Of a DNA stretch of 64,000 nucleotides, positions 10,911 through 24,300 are shown in pieces. The DNA is from Apium graveolens. Lineage: Eukaryota > Streptophyta > Magnoliopsida > Apiales > Apiaceae. A program made the translations under genes and the position numbers. The notes beneath the pieces were generated by a model. It had not been told where the DNA came from, did no database searches, and worked only from the letters and a program-made list of their open reading frames with translations. Each line of letters starts with the position of its first letter. Position 1 is the stretch's first letter. The stretch lies in NCBI RefSeq assembly GCF_009905375.1, contig NC_133657.1, forward strand, positions 67,576,907-67,640,906, given 5' to 3'.

Positions 10911-12035
10911 TTATGACAGATGTTATTTGTATAGTAGTGATATGGTGTGATATCAACAGACTTTTGTTTTGTTATATAGAATAGACTTGCTGACTATTGG
11001 GTAGACCTGTTGTACTTAATGATATCAAAAATGACGATGAGAGTATCACTAGTAGTACTGGATGGCAACATTGGAGTGGAGTTACGAATAAGATATTATG
11101 CAACGATAATCGAAGTTTTTGTCGACTAATGAAGGAAAAATGGACCCAATAAGGGGTAGAAGATATATTGAAATGGATGGACTCTTATGTGATCGTTTTC
11201 TTAATTTGGTACCTTGTTATGGTTGAGGAGAACAACAACCAACTCATATAGTTATGATGACCAGATATGCGATTTTCAAAATTTTAAACAAGTTTTCGAA
11301 AAAGATTTCTTAACAAAATTTCTAAAAGTTCTTTAAACAAATTAAGTTTAAAAAAAATTGGTTGTCAAATTAATACTTGAGTTTCTTGTTTGTTATAAGA
11401 CTTAGACTACCTAGAAGAATACTTATTCCAGACTTAGTATTGTTAATTCAGATGGCCAAGTGGACCCACTATTACGGGGAAGTTTCAAATTTTCCCGACA
11501 GAAGAGTGCAAATATTGTTTGATAGTATTAACAACAGAATCAGCGTGTAGAGATATTATTTATCCAATTCCCGAGGCTATTAAAGTTTAAAGAGTAGGTT
11601 AATTTAAAAGAAGCCTGAGTATGATCGAAGAGGATTGAGAAAATTTCCAGATTTTTTAAAAAGGAAGAATATTATTATTAACAAAAGAGTCGATATGTTG
11701 GATGATCAATGGTTATTCTAAGTAGCATAAATGAAATTTGAAGTTATGATTGTAAATCCCGTAAGAACGCAATTATGGTTGAATTATTAAAATATTGAAC
11801 GTGGAGACACGACGCTAAAGATACAAGACTTAATATGTAGGAATTTATTATAATGATCAATTTATAAAGGCATTTCAGAGGACTTTGTGAAGTTATTATA
11901 TGACTTGGATTGGGATCTATTGTTTGAACGAGCTCTGAAGGTATACATAAGTGAAATGTGGATGGCGACCAACGGTATCATTCTTCTCTATAATACTACA
12001 GTGTATATTCTTCTTGATTCCTGAATAAGTATTAA
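10911..12035. other. F2 internal remnant without recognisable genes
   Basis: AT-rich sequence follows the F2 leader ORF up to the G1 LTR. I see no gag, protease or pol motifs on either strand. It is probably decayed internal sequence of the F2 element, interrupted by the insertion of G1. The five bases before G1 are ATTAA (12031-12035), a possible target duplication that cannot be confirmed because the right end of G1 is missing. Confidence 0.4.
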
Positions 12036-12618
12036 TGTAATAACTCGAATTTTTGAGACTTTGTAAAACGCTTAATGAATAGTAACCCTGACAAACGGGG
12101 AAACTTTTTATCCCATACTATGTTGTGTATGAAAATTTGAGTTTCTGAGTCGATAACAGGATTATACGTACCAAATGAGTGTATGTAAACGCTATTAGTT
12201 TTCGAAGAAAATGAACTTTGAAAAATGACCATATCTATGAACCATCAAGGTTTACCGGAATCACAATATAATTACAAATTTAAAATCCTACAAATTCAAA
12301 TCCAAGTACGATACTTCAAAACATAAAGAACGTATAAGAAAGGATTTACCCCGCGAACCGTTTACGAGAATTTATTATGAAAATGAATAAACGACCGAGC
12401 GAACGCGTAAACGAATAAATAAACGTATCAAACTAAGCTAACTAAACTAGCTAACTATGGTAAAAAACTAACCATGGTTAAGTAACCAAATAGTAACCTA
12501 GACTAGATAGAATGATAACCTAAAGGCTAGTAATAGTAAACCTAAAGGCTAAACTAAGTAGAATAGCTTGCAAACCTAGGATGCTAGCTAAGATATTCAA
12601 GGATTTAGTAGTACTAGG

Positions 12619-12816
12619 ATATATACTAAATCATATCTCACTAAAATCTTCCAAGAGAAGCATTCCAAGAAGCAACAAACTCTCTCTCTCTCTCTCCCCA
12701 TTTCCTTCCATTCGGCCTTCATAAAAAAGAAGCAAGAAATCAAAACTCAAACACCAAGTTCTAGACATGGAAAATTTCCACCATTAATTCCCAAGCTTCA
12801 TAAATCCTAAACTAAG
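12619..12816 (+). promoter_or_regulatory. G1 LTR promoter and pyrimidine-rich leader ending in a splice donor-like site
   Basis: An ATATATAC box (about 12619) is followed by a pyrimidine run (CTCTCTCTC...CCCATTTCC) and a CATTCGGCC motif. Similar TCGGCC-containing leaders occur in the G2, G3 and G4 LTRs. The segment ends in AAG-GTAAGA, a good match to a plant 5' splice site. If used, it would pair with the CAG at 53620-53622; G2 now lies within this would-be intron. Confidence 0.35.
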
Positions 12817-14152
12817 GTAAGATAAATTTTTGAGCTTATTCTATTAAGTTTTGATGGGTGAAATAAATTCAATAAAAGTGATAATGAATAGTATGAATAA
12901 TAACTTTTCTTTGTTTCATGATTTTTAATGGTTGATTTAGGTTCCTTAAACCCAACCAAGCATCCCCAAGACTCCACCATAATCAAGAATACATCACAAT
13001 CTTTCAATAAAGGTATAAATCTTTGACCAATCTTTATTTAAGTTTTAAGTTTCAAGAACCATTAAAATCCTATTCATAAACTTAGTTTTGGTGGTTGATT
13101 TGTTGTTATTTTGATGTTTAGTTAATTAGTTTTAAGGTTAATGATTGTTGCCTCAAGAACATGATGTTCTTGAGAGGATGATTTGATGGTTGTTGATGGT
13201 GGTATAATGATTTAAGACGTAAATGAAACTCGGAGCGTAATCGTAACCTCGTTAAAACAAACAAAACTCAACTTAAAGTTTCTGCAGAAGTTTCCGAATG
13301 TATAAAATGTAGTTTCTTGGAAAGTAATAATATTATGATATACAATGTTATAAGGATCGTTTAGGCGCTTGAATTGCTTGATTTCGATTTACGGATCAAA
13401 AGTTATGACCGTTTTAGTAAAAGTGATTTGCGCGACAAAAACTGCTACGAATTACGAACTTTGGGAATAGAAGAAATGATCCACTTAAAAATATTCAAAA
13501 ATCATGAAATTTTTACAGAGAGTAATAAATAGAGTTCATTAACTTTTATAAAAATTTCAAGTGAAAATAAGAATTTCTCAATTTTATAAAAAATGTCGGA
13601 GCCAAGACCGCGCGATTATAAAAATATTAGGAGTTATAAGCGGAGCCGACGATTGAGATGTAAACGGACATAAAGAATTTCAAAAAGAAAGAGACCGTGA
13701 CATGAATGAGTACTTAAAGGAATAATAAGAGTAAAATAAGTTGGGGAACGATTAATAGGGAGCGCGTATATACGAGTCTCCATAAATAAGAACGAGATCT
13801 AACAAAACGATATATGTTTATGATTATAGATTTCCGAGCGGACCTTAGAGCATCCTCCACCTTAAAGTACCCAGGAAAATTTACGAACCCAACTCCATAT
13901 ACTTTTGTATTGTGAAAGGATTGTTTTGTTGTCTTTCGCATAAATACCATGCTTATCATGATACGAGTATTTGAGTTTTCGCATAAATAGCTATTGTGTT
14001 ACGATGTATATATATCGTAGAATATTTTAGCGCCACCATGAGCGCGATGTATAATTATGAGACCGAGAGTCGGTCGGAGTTTAAATGAAAACCCGGGAAT
14101 TATTCCGGAGATGTTTGGACGATCAAAAGTTCATACTCGTTTTATTCCAAGT

Positions 14153-14157
14153 GACTC
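14153..14157. repeat. G2 left target-site duplication GACTC
   Basis: GACTC directly before the first base of G2 is repeated at 52505-52509 directly after its last base. Five-base duplications are usual for Ty3/gypsy integrases. Confidence 0.9.
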
Positions 14158-17100
14158 TATAACGACTCGTATATTTTTTATATTTAATTAAAGTGTAATT
14201 ATGGAATTATTAAATGAATAATATATGTGTATAACTTCTGTCAGCTATGTGTTGTTTTACTTTTATCTATGTATGTGAATTATGGTGTCTAGTGAGGTTC
14301 ATATAATTAATTATGGACTTGTATTGACTTGTTCTTACTTTTAAAAGTGGATTTAATACAAGTTTATTTGTATAAATATGTGGATTGTCTCTAAAAAAAT
14401 TATTTTTATGACTTTATAATCTCAATAATTATTTTTGGGATTTTATAAATTTCATAAATCAATATTTCATCAATTATTTAACCCTGTATGATTTTATGAT
14501 TGCATTTATTTGTAAAATCTGTATTTAATTCTCGAATTCTTTAAAAAGTATGAAACTTACACTTATTTAAATTGGGAATATTCCGGAAATTTAAAAATTA
14601 TTTTGGAAATTTTCGGAGTTAGTTTCACACGCGCGTCGTTTCGTTATTTGTTAAAAAGCGGGTACAAAGTGCACCTAGAAAATTATTTTAAAAATTTCGA
14701 AACTTATGTTTTTATAAACTTCAGGACATTTATGACATTTTAAAACTATTTTTGTAATTTTTGGAGATTATTTTATTTCCACCTCGGTTAGTTAATTTCG
14801 AATTTCGGGGCAAATTGGGCCCTTAAATCTTCGTATTTATCTCAAATGCAACGTGTTTGTTTCTCAGTAAATATGCTGACAGGTGTTACAATTTCAGAGG
14901 AGAGGAATAAAAAAAATAAATAAATAAATAAATACCAGGGGGCTTCCCCCTTTCTCTTTGTTCACTCGGTTCCTGTTGTCTCTCTCGAAAACATCTCTTG
15001 TCTCTCTCTCAGTTATCTCTCTTTCTTCCCTTCTGTTGTTCCTTTCTTCCTCGGCTTCGCTGCAGTCGCCGTCTTTTCTTCCTTTCCGCTTTTCCGGCCA
15101 CCGTTGTTATCTCCGGTTGGTTCGATTCCTGTTCTTCAGTTTCGTTTTTGTCTATTGCATGCATATATCTGGTTATATATGTTAGTGTGTGTGTGTGTAA
15201 TAGTGTGGGTATGGTTGTGCAGTATGCGGTTTCTTGTTTCTCCGGGTTGTTTCCCGGCTGTCTCTGCGTTTCCGATTTGTTGTTGTGGTGTTGTGCGCGT
15301 CACGCGCGTGTTGCCCTGTTTATTTTGGAATTTTAATTATTTTATCTAATTTTCTGCAGGAATTTTTAATGATTGATATCATGAAATAAATAATAATTTC
15401 GTGCGGGAAATTATAAAAAATAATCAGTGAAATTCGTGATTGGATACCCGATTCGGGTACCTCCGAATTTTACCGCCGATGAGCCTCGGCGAGCCGACGG
15501 TGGACTGTGATGACGTTGTTCTGAGTCCTATAAACAAATAAATAAATATAAAATATGAGTATAAATATAAGATGTAATAATAATAATTAGTTGGTTAAAT
15601 CGGTGTTTGTGAAATGGATTTCGGTTGTATTGGTGAAATAAATTGCTGAATTGATTGGTTGTGATTTGACGTCGAGTTGTTCGACGGGTAGGCCGATAAA
15701 CAGAGGAGGTGCTGCCTGAATTTTTGGAAATTAAATTCAGAAATTCGGGACATACCCTGTAATTATCGGAATGTCGAACGAGTATAAATAAGTATATCCA
15801 TATATTCTGTGCGAAACTTGATTATACGATGTGATGAACTATTTTGCCAAATCGATAACCCTGATTTCGTAAAATTTCGAGTATACGTATTTTCTGAAAA
15901 TGAACACCAAACCGAGTTCTCGAGAACGTGAACCCTGACTGTTGGATGTGTTATTGTATTGTAATAATGTACATAATTACGAGTCGGGTTTGAATATCAT
16001 TGGTTAGAATTGGTATTGAGGATATGTCAAGCATACCTAGACGTCTAACGTAGGGTATTTCGGCTCTGTAGGTTCTGGTCGAAGGACTCAGGAATTGATA
16101 TCGAATTAAGATAATCTAGTGATCAGTAGGCAAGTGCCTCGAGGTTCCCAAGCAAAGAACCCTGAGAGTCTTGGATACTATCTTGAGGTAGATTACCGCG
16201 AAGCAGGGATGTCTTCTAGTGAGACAGTCATTTTTCCATGAGAGCCTGAACGTTCAAGTCTATCAAAATCAGTTAGAGATGCTCGTAAAGCTCTGCAAGG
16301 CAAGTACCCCTGACTATTCTTTTATGGTTCAGTACGTATGAATAGCTAAATGTTTTATTCTCGTAATAGAACATAAACGTTTTAAGTTACGTATCCCCGG
16401 TAGTTATAAATCACTGTTTTCAAATTGTTTTGGGGAAAGGTAACTTCGCAAGGTACCTATCTCGAATGAAATGATTTGTGAACTGGATTTTATATGTGTG
16501 CTGGTTAAATAAATGATTTTGAAAATGAGATAGGTACAAGTGTTTTGAAAACTGGATAAAACGATCAGATATGGGATACGTTGGGGCCAGAGTAGGCCTA
16601 TTGAGGTGGCGTAAGAGGCTAATTCGGTTGCGCGCACTGTATAACCGATTAGTCCAGCAGGTCAGAGACCTAGCTAGTCTCTGAGTTCCGGAACAAGTAA
16701 ATGGGATGGCAGTTGGAGCCATAAATGAGGTGACAGTTGGAGCCGTCTGGTGTTGATAGCCTGATCAGCTGTCTTCACATATCTGCTATGTATCTGATTT
16801 GGTTTTGTGTTTCCCGCAAGGGCATGAGTAGTTGATATAACGGATTTAGAAATGAAAATGGCATGCTAGAATTTGACTTTGGTATTTATACACAGCACAC
16901 TACTGATGTTATTGTTTTACAGAGCATGCTAGTTTTGATATCCAGTTTATACTTGTTTTACACGTTTCTGGCAAGATATGAATTCTATTCCTATAACTGC
17001 TTACTTTAAACTGTTTTGCTTGTTATTCATATAGCGGTACTGCTGAGCAAGCAATTGCTCACCCTTGCAGAATGTTTTATATACGTAGTGCAGATGCCTA

Positions 17101-17298
17101 GGAGATTCTTTGGTGATAGTCGGGAGAGTTCCAGTTCCCTTCGTGTCAGACTCCTCTGAGATGGTTGTGCTAGACCAAGGATGGTCTGTTAGGTTGCTGT
17201 GTTAGGTTATCTACGTCGAGATAATTGTTGTAAGTTTGAGTTGTGTTAGTTGAGTAACCTAAGTCATACTTAAACCTGGAAAAGATCTTGGTAAAGGT
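14158..17298 (+). repeat. G2 5' LTR, left part (split by G3)
   Basis: It pairs with 49271-52415 of the 3' LTR. It includes a GC-richer pyrimidine leader (14945-15130), a tract related to F1 (15480-16300), and the hairpin TGAGCAA-GCAA-TTGCTCA (17044-17061) followed by CAG and an ATG at 17094. The ATG opens a short frame MPRRFFGDSRE that stops at 17157. It is interrupted after 17298 by G3 and resumes at 30838. Confidence 0.9.
17294..17298. repeat. G3 left target-site duplication AAAGG
   Basis: AAAGG is repeated at 30833-30837. The unbroken site is preserved in the 3' LTR of G2 at 52411-52415, where AAAGG occurs once between the same flanks. Confidence 0.97.
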
Positions 17299-20200
17299 GT
17301 CACACCCCCAACTTAAATAGCAAAATAAATATAGTTATTACATCATTTTAATGAGTACTACACGACCAAAATCCAAGATCTTACAGTTTAGGGTTTGGAA
17401 CAGCCCAACACTACCAACTATTACATCTGATTACAAATACCGAGTCCTCACACAACTATTATTACTTATTCTACCTGGGCTCGAACATAAGCATCCGCAT
17501 CACAGGTCTTACGGGCAGTCTGCTTGAATCTAACCATGGCTGCTAGCTGTAATATCAGGGTAAAGCAAGAAGTGAGCCAAAAGCTCAACAAGTGCTAACA
17601 ATACAACGCAAAGCATAAATCGAGATATACCTTTAGGAATGACAATGGAATGACATAATCAATGATAATCGAGAGATAAAACTTATGTGAGTTGGCATCA
17701 TTTTGCTTGCATCAAAACAAATTTTAAAACCATTCTTAATCAAAATCATTTTATGACGCTACGGATTACAGCCGGTGATCAGCCGCGAAGTAATCCCGAA
17801 CCTCGCTGGGTTCTAAAACCTTATTGGGAATCCCTAGGCAACTTTTAAGCCTAATATAAGTGTGGAAAGGACTCGCGTCTCAGTCCAGATCCACCATTCA
17901 AGAAAACATTTGTCCCCCTTTGGGACTGAAAAATCCACCTTTTATTCATTTTGAAAACTGATGCCGATTTATGACAAAATCTCTTTTGACTGAAATCATT
18001 TTTCTTTTATCAGGGGATTATAGATCAACTTGAAACACTGGAAATATGACACTAAATCTCAGGGCCATGATCCACTAGACTTTACTATATTAGGGTAGTC
18101 GAGAGATTTCCGTAAACAAGAATTTTGACAAGGAAATTAAGCAAGGCTACTGGATAATATGAAAGAGTAATGCCAAACTAGGCTTAAAGCAATGGTTGTA
18201 GACAAGGTATAGGTATTAGAACATCAAGAAGATAAGCATCACTGGTTCCAATAGGATAGAGGTGCTAAAATATAAAGGAAGTGATCATCAGCTCAAGATA
18301 TAACAGGGTATCAAGCTTTAGGGTAAGGATAGGGTTATCATACAATCATGAATGAATTTAAGAAAAGATTGGCTTTTAGGTATCAAGATAAAGTTTCTAT
18401 CGAGGTTATTTCAAGAGTTGAATCAAAGCATCAGGGTGCAACATCAAGATTTCTCAGGGATCAATAGCATGATAATCAAAAGGATCAATAAGGTATTATA
18501 ACACATCTCTATTTTATCATGGCATTAAACTATCATGAAAGACTTTTGAACTACTTGCAATACGTACTCGAGGGTTCATGGCATCTCTATGTAACTCAAA
18601 GATAAACAAAAGATACTCTTGATTTAAATATATCAAAATGACTCAGGATAATTGCATCGATATATATATGAACTGTTTACAGTAAATGCGAAGGTCAAGT
18701 TGAATCACTTGCCTTGAGATAGACTGGTCTGGTCTGACTGGTAGGAGCAACAACTGGAGCTTCACTCGACTTTTATGGCAAGTTTTCCCTCGTCTCGAGA
18801 TCCTACATAAATAATAATAATCCTCATTATAATATATTCTTTCCATCTTAACCTATTTACAACCCGAAATTAAACATGGATGGCACTTAGGCCTATACAC
18901 ACTTAATTCATATCCACCATTTATATTTTCAAATGTACACACGTAGCCACATAATCACATATCGTATATTAATACCAAATAACATCATATACACCATAAT
19001 GCCACACTAGGCTTGGATGATCTCGACTCACCACTTAAGTTACTTGGTCGCTAACTAAACGAAGTCTTCGAATTTGGGCTTCCTAACTCAATGTGCCTTT
19101 CCTAAATTATCCAAAACCTATTGACCCTCACTTGTGCCTTTTGTTCTACTGACCTTATACTATCTTACAACTATGGTGGTCGACCTAATACTCACTTCTA
19201 AGTGTCCTAAAACTATGTGATAAGTGAAAGTGCTCACTGGTGCAAATTTCAGAATGGTAACTAAGGTTTCTTGAGTGCATTAGACACTCTTAAACTACAA
19301 GTTTTTCTTCAAAATTTTTACACAAGACTCTCCTGACCTAAGGGCATCTCACAAGCTTGATGTGGCTCAAAGGCCTGGCTTGGGCCTTCTTGGGCCTAAG
19401 CTAAAAGTCCAAGGTACCCCTGTTTTTCTGGGCAGAAAATGCCCTGACTTGAATTAACTTGTGACACATGGTTCTAGCTCATATCCTATGAACTATGGTT
19501 GGAAAAACTTCTCTGACATACCCTCTAACTAAGGCCCAATTGGGCCTAATGAGGGCCTACCCATGACATGGCCAAATCTCCCTATTTCTAAGTTGCAACA
19601 AAACTGTCCCCTGCTGGACAGATTTTGTTATTCTACTTGTGCACCTAACCAAATGACATGCAAACCTCCAACCAACTCCTAAAACCTATTATATACTCCC
19701 CATACTAACTTCTGGTGGCTTGGGCCTCAAGGTGCACATCAATGACATGGTCAAAACTCACTCTAAACCTCAGGGTACTAAACTGATTTTTCTGCAGAAA
19801 CTATAACTTCTCATTTTCCAAGATTTTGACTTGACAAACCCAACTAACAACAACTAAATACTTAAACCAAGACCTATACTTGGTATTCTACTGAACTAAC
19901 TCCCTTTTTCTTAAAATACCCTTGGTGAGATCATCCTTACCTAAGGTGCAACTATGGCAAAACAAAAGAGACTACTCTTAACAAATCGCAAATCTTCATG
20001 CCTTTGAAACAACAAGATATATATTTTTATAAAAGATAACCACAAATTATTACCATGCAACAAGAAGCATAAATCAATATTATCACATTATTCCTACTGA
20101 AATTAAGGCTCACTAACAAAATCTTTCCAAATGATCAAAATTTCACAACAAACTAAGAGAATTCCACATGCATGCATGCCTTCGGGTTTTTCAAACCAAA

Positions 20201-21338
20201 ACAACATGATTTCCAAATAAATTTTTATCATAATTCAACATGCAAGCCTAACATGGATTACAACTAAATGATCAACTAGCATGCAAAAGGATTTTATCAA
20301 GACTTTACTACAAAATTCATGTTATCATCACAAAATACACAAAAATGTTAACAAGGCAACAAAACACCATCCATTCGGCTCCTATCAAGTCATGGCCGAA
20401 TGGACTAGGGTAAAAACAGCATTCGCATAGGTGTAACACTCTTATGTCTAGCCATTCTTGACCCTATGATACTATAACTCATGGTGAAAGCCTTAGATTC
20501 ACAAGAATCAAGGAGGTTCACTTTGAGTTTAACAAAAACATCACCATGCAAGGTCAAAACATAGGTTTTTCACTCTATACTTTTGAAATATATAAGAATA
20601 ACATATAGGGAGTAAAATTACTTGAATATAAGATGATTGTTTGAGTGAAAGAATGAAGAAATGAAGGGGATGGAGGGCCTCGGCTATGGGATGGCCGAGA
20701 GTGAGGGTTGAGCCGAGAGGGAGGGAGGAGAAAAGGGGAGGGTGGAGTGAAAATGGAGTGATCATCACTTTAGTTTTGTTTTTATGTCTTTGACTAGACT
20801 AAATGTGAGTGGATTTAGGAAATGACAAGAGTAACCCTCTAGCTAAAGTTAGGCAAGTTTGCATGCAAGGTCAAGGAGGTAATTTGGCTAGCAAAATGTG
20901 AGTTAGTGGGGTGGAGAATGTCTTCTTTGCCCTTTGGTTAAATAGAAGAGAGTTTGCATGCAAGGTTATTCATGTAATTTGATAATTATTAAGCAACTAA
21001 TTTCCAAAGATTTATTTTTATATAATAAAGTACAAGTTCAAAAATTATAAAATTTATACCATAAAATAACTTGGATTTTTAGAGACTTTATAAAAATCAT
21101 TTTCAAAATTTGTGTACAAAATGTCTTTTAAAAGAAAATTTTTCCAAAGCTTAGAATATTCCTTATAAATCAAAAATAAAGAAATTAAATAAATTCTTGT
21201 TTTGAAAAATCATATACTACCCAAAGCAAATTTAAAATGCAGAAATTTTCACTCACACAAACGTACAAGCATTGAATATATTTTTATTTAACTTAATATT
21301 ATTCACAAATAATATTACATAAAATGCCGGTCGTAACA
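17299..21338 (-). repeat. G3 3' LTR
   Basis: This is 4040 bp, reading TGTTACGACC...GGGTGTGACA on the minus strand. It carries a second copy of the H3-like mini-exon (17537 down to 17475). A 9-bp inverted repeat (arms at 20371-20379 and 20395-20403, CCATTCGGC/GCCGAATGG) lies in the presumed leader region. Short apparent ORFs in the LTR, such as 20541-20768, are low-complexity and are not called as genes. Confidence 0.95.
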
Positions 21339-21351
21339 TCCTCTCCCCCTT
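21339..21351 (-). promoter_or_regulatory. G3 polypurine tract
   Basis: On the minus strand AAGGGGGAGAGGA lies directly against the first base of the 3' LTR, 21 bases after the gag-pol stop. This is the primer site for plus-strand synthesis. Confidence 0.9.
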
Positions 21352-21372
21352 AAGGGATTCTGTCCCCAGAAT

Positions 21373-24300
21373 CTAAGAGAACAGATGAGGATACCGGGAA
21401 CGCATATCAGACTCTAACTCCCAAGTCGACTCTTCGACCTTAGGGTTCCTCCAAAGTACTTTCACTAACTTTACTGATTTATTTCTAAGACTCTTTACTT
21501 GCCAGTCGAGTACTTTAACCGGTTGCTCCACAAATGACAGGTCTGCCTGAATTTCTACAGGTTCATATTCTATCACATGGCTAGCGTCAGGATTGTACTT
21601 CTTAAGCAACGACACATGGAACACATTATGCACATGCTGATACTGAGGTGGTAAGGCCAACTCGTAGGCCACCTTTCCTACTTGGCTCAAAATCTCAAAA
21701 GGACCTACGTATCTAGGTGCTAACTTTCCTTTCTTGCCAAATCTTATCAACCCTTTCCTAGGTGACACTTTTAGCAACACAGCTTCGCCAATTTGGAATT
21801 GAACATCCTTACGCGCGGGATCCGCATACTTCCTCTGTCTATCTTGAGCAGCAAGCAACCTTTTCTGAACTAACTTGACTGAGTCATGCAACTGTTGTAC
21901 CAATTCTGAGCCGAGAATTCTTCCTTCTCCTACTTCATCCCAACTTGTTGGTGATCTACATTTTCGCCCGTACAAAGCTTCATATGGTGGCATGCCGATA
22001 CTGGAATGATAGCTGTTGTTATATGAAAATTCAATTAATGGCAGGTGGTCGTCCCAACTTCCAGCAAAATCGATTGCACAACTGCGCAACATGTCTTCAA
22101 TTGTTTGAATTGTTCTTTCACTCTGGCCATCAGTCTGCGGGTGATACGCCGTGCTCATATTCAACTTCGTGCCAAGACATTCCTGGAATTGCTTCCAGAA
22201 TCTTGAGTTAAATCGGGGATCTCTGTCTGAAACTATTGATACAGGTACTCCATGCCTTAATACGATTTCGTGCACATACAGATGAACCAACTTGTCCAGT
22301 GACGACTTCTCATTTATTGGAAGGAAATGCGCCGACTTCGTAAGATGATCAATTATAACCCATATTGCATCATGTCCGGACTTTGTTCGTGGTAGTCCTA
22401 CTATAAAGTCCATAGCGATGTTTTCCCATTTCCATTCTGGAATCTTCAGGGGCTGAATTAATCCGCTTGGTCGTTGATGTTCTGCCTTTACTTTCTGACA
22501 GGTATAGCACTTCGCAACCCATTCTGCCACGTCTCTTTTCATATTTGGCCACCAAAAGTTCTTCTTTAAATCTTGATACATCTTGGTGCTTCCCGGGTGG
22601 ATTGAAAATTTCGAATGGTGGGCTTCATGGAGGATCTCATTCTTTAATTCAGATACATGGGGAATCCATATTCTGGATGAAAACCTTAGTATTCCTTGCT
22701 CATCCTTTTTAGTATTAATCTCTTCTCCAGATAACTGATTTTTCTCTTTTTCCATTACTTCCTCTTGACACTTCTTTATCTTTTCCATTAGTGTTGGCTG
22801 AAAGGTCATTGCATGACAAACTTCTTTGACTTTCCCATAAGCACAAAGTTCCAATTCAAATTTTCCGATTTCTTCAGATAACTCTTTTGATGTTATCATT
22901 GCATTCAATCTTTCCTTCCGACTCAGCGCATCGGCCACTACGTTCGCCTTTCCAGGATGGTAATTTATCGAACAGTCATAGTCCTTAATCAATTCCAGCC
23001 ATCTCCCCTGCCTCATATTGAGCTCTTTCTGAGTAAAAATGTACTTTAAGCTCTTGTGATCCGTGTAGATTTCACACTTTTCTCCATAGAGATAGTGTCT
23101 CCAAATCTTGAGTGCGAACACTATGGCGGCTAGTTCCAAGTCATGCGTCGGATACTTTAACTCGTGCGGCTTCAACTGTCTTGACGCATATGCTATTACC
23201 TTACTGTGTTGCATCAACACACAACCCAAACCCTTATGTGAAGCGTCGCTGAATATTACAAAATTCCCTTGATCATCTGGAAGTACTAACACCGGAGCTG
23301 TTACCAACTTCTGTTTTAACTCTTGAAAGCTATTTTCACATTCTGCACTCCATTCAAACTTTTGATTCTTTCTGGTTAACTTGGTCAATGGTGTGGCGAT
23401 CTTCGAGAAATCCTTGACGAATCTTCTATAGTATCCGGCCAATCCTAGAAAACTTCGTACTTCCGTAGGAGTCCTTGGCCTCTCCCAACTCATAACTGCA
23501 TCAATCTTCGCCGGATCCACTTTAATTCCATCATTTCCAATAACATGCCCCAAAAATTGAACTTCCTTTAACCAAAACTCACATTTGGTAAACTTGGCAT
23601 ACAACTTCTCTTGTCGGAGTATCTCCAATGCTATCCAGAGATGCTGCATATGTTCTTCTTCCGATTTAGAATAAATAAGGATGTCATCAATAAATACCAC
23701 GACAAATTTATCCAAATACTTCTTAAATACTCGATTCATCAGATCCATGAATGCGGCCGGGGCGTTGGTCAATCCAAACGGCATTACTAGGAATTCATAA
23801 TGCCCATATCTGGTCCTAAATGCGGTCTTGGGAATATCTTCTTCCTTGATCTTTAATTGGTGGTATCCCGATCTCAAGTCAATCTTCGAAAAACATTTTG
23901 CTCCCTTTAACTGATCAAAAAGGTCATCTATCCTTGGTAGCGGGTAGCGGTTCTTGATCGTTACTTTATTCAACTCCCGGTAATCTATGCATAGACGCAT
24001 ACTCCCATCTTTCTTCTTCACAAAGAGAACAGGTGCTCCCCATGGCGACGTACTTGGTCGTATCACTCCCTTATCCAATAATTCTTGTAGCTGGCTCGCC
24101 AACTCTTTCATTTCTGCTGGTGCCATCCTATACGGAGCCTTTGAAACTGGTTCCGTGCCTGGAGCAAGGTTGATCTCGAACTCAATTTGTCGATCTGGTG
24201 GTAAGCCTGGTAGTTCGTCGGGAAACACATCGGGGAATTCATTAACTACAGGAATATCTTCCATGCTGGGGCTGCCTCTCTCTGAATCCACTACATATGC

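Larger units (their letters stand above)
12036..14157 (+). repeat. G1 5' LTR, left part (split by G2)
   Basis: It begins TGTAATAACTCGAATTTTTG and matches 58090-59015 up to about 12958; the rest has no second copy in the window. It contains a TATA-like ATATATAC near 12619 followed by a CT-rich leader (12680-12715) and an AAG-GTAAGAT splice-donor-like site at 12816/12817. The LTR is interrupted after 14157 by G2, whose GACTC duplication occupies 14153-14157 and 52505-52509. Confidence 0.85.

Noticed and set aside
12031..12035. ATTAA as the G1 target duplication
   Set aside because: The right end of G1 is missing, so there is no second copy to compare.
14958..15349. Overlapping Ser/Leu/Phe-rich ORFs (also at 50069-50460)
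   Set aside because: They lie in the pyrimidine-rich leader of the G2 LTR. CT-rich DNA gives long Ser/Leu/Phe frames in several registers by composition, and no ATG-led conserved frame is evident.
17094..17159. G2 short frame MPRRFFGDSRE as another H3-like tail
   Set aside because: It sits at the right position after the hairpin and CAG, but only the Arg after the first residue could match. There is no K4/K9 equivalent, and no donor in phase or leader ORF in G2. It is not counted as support.
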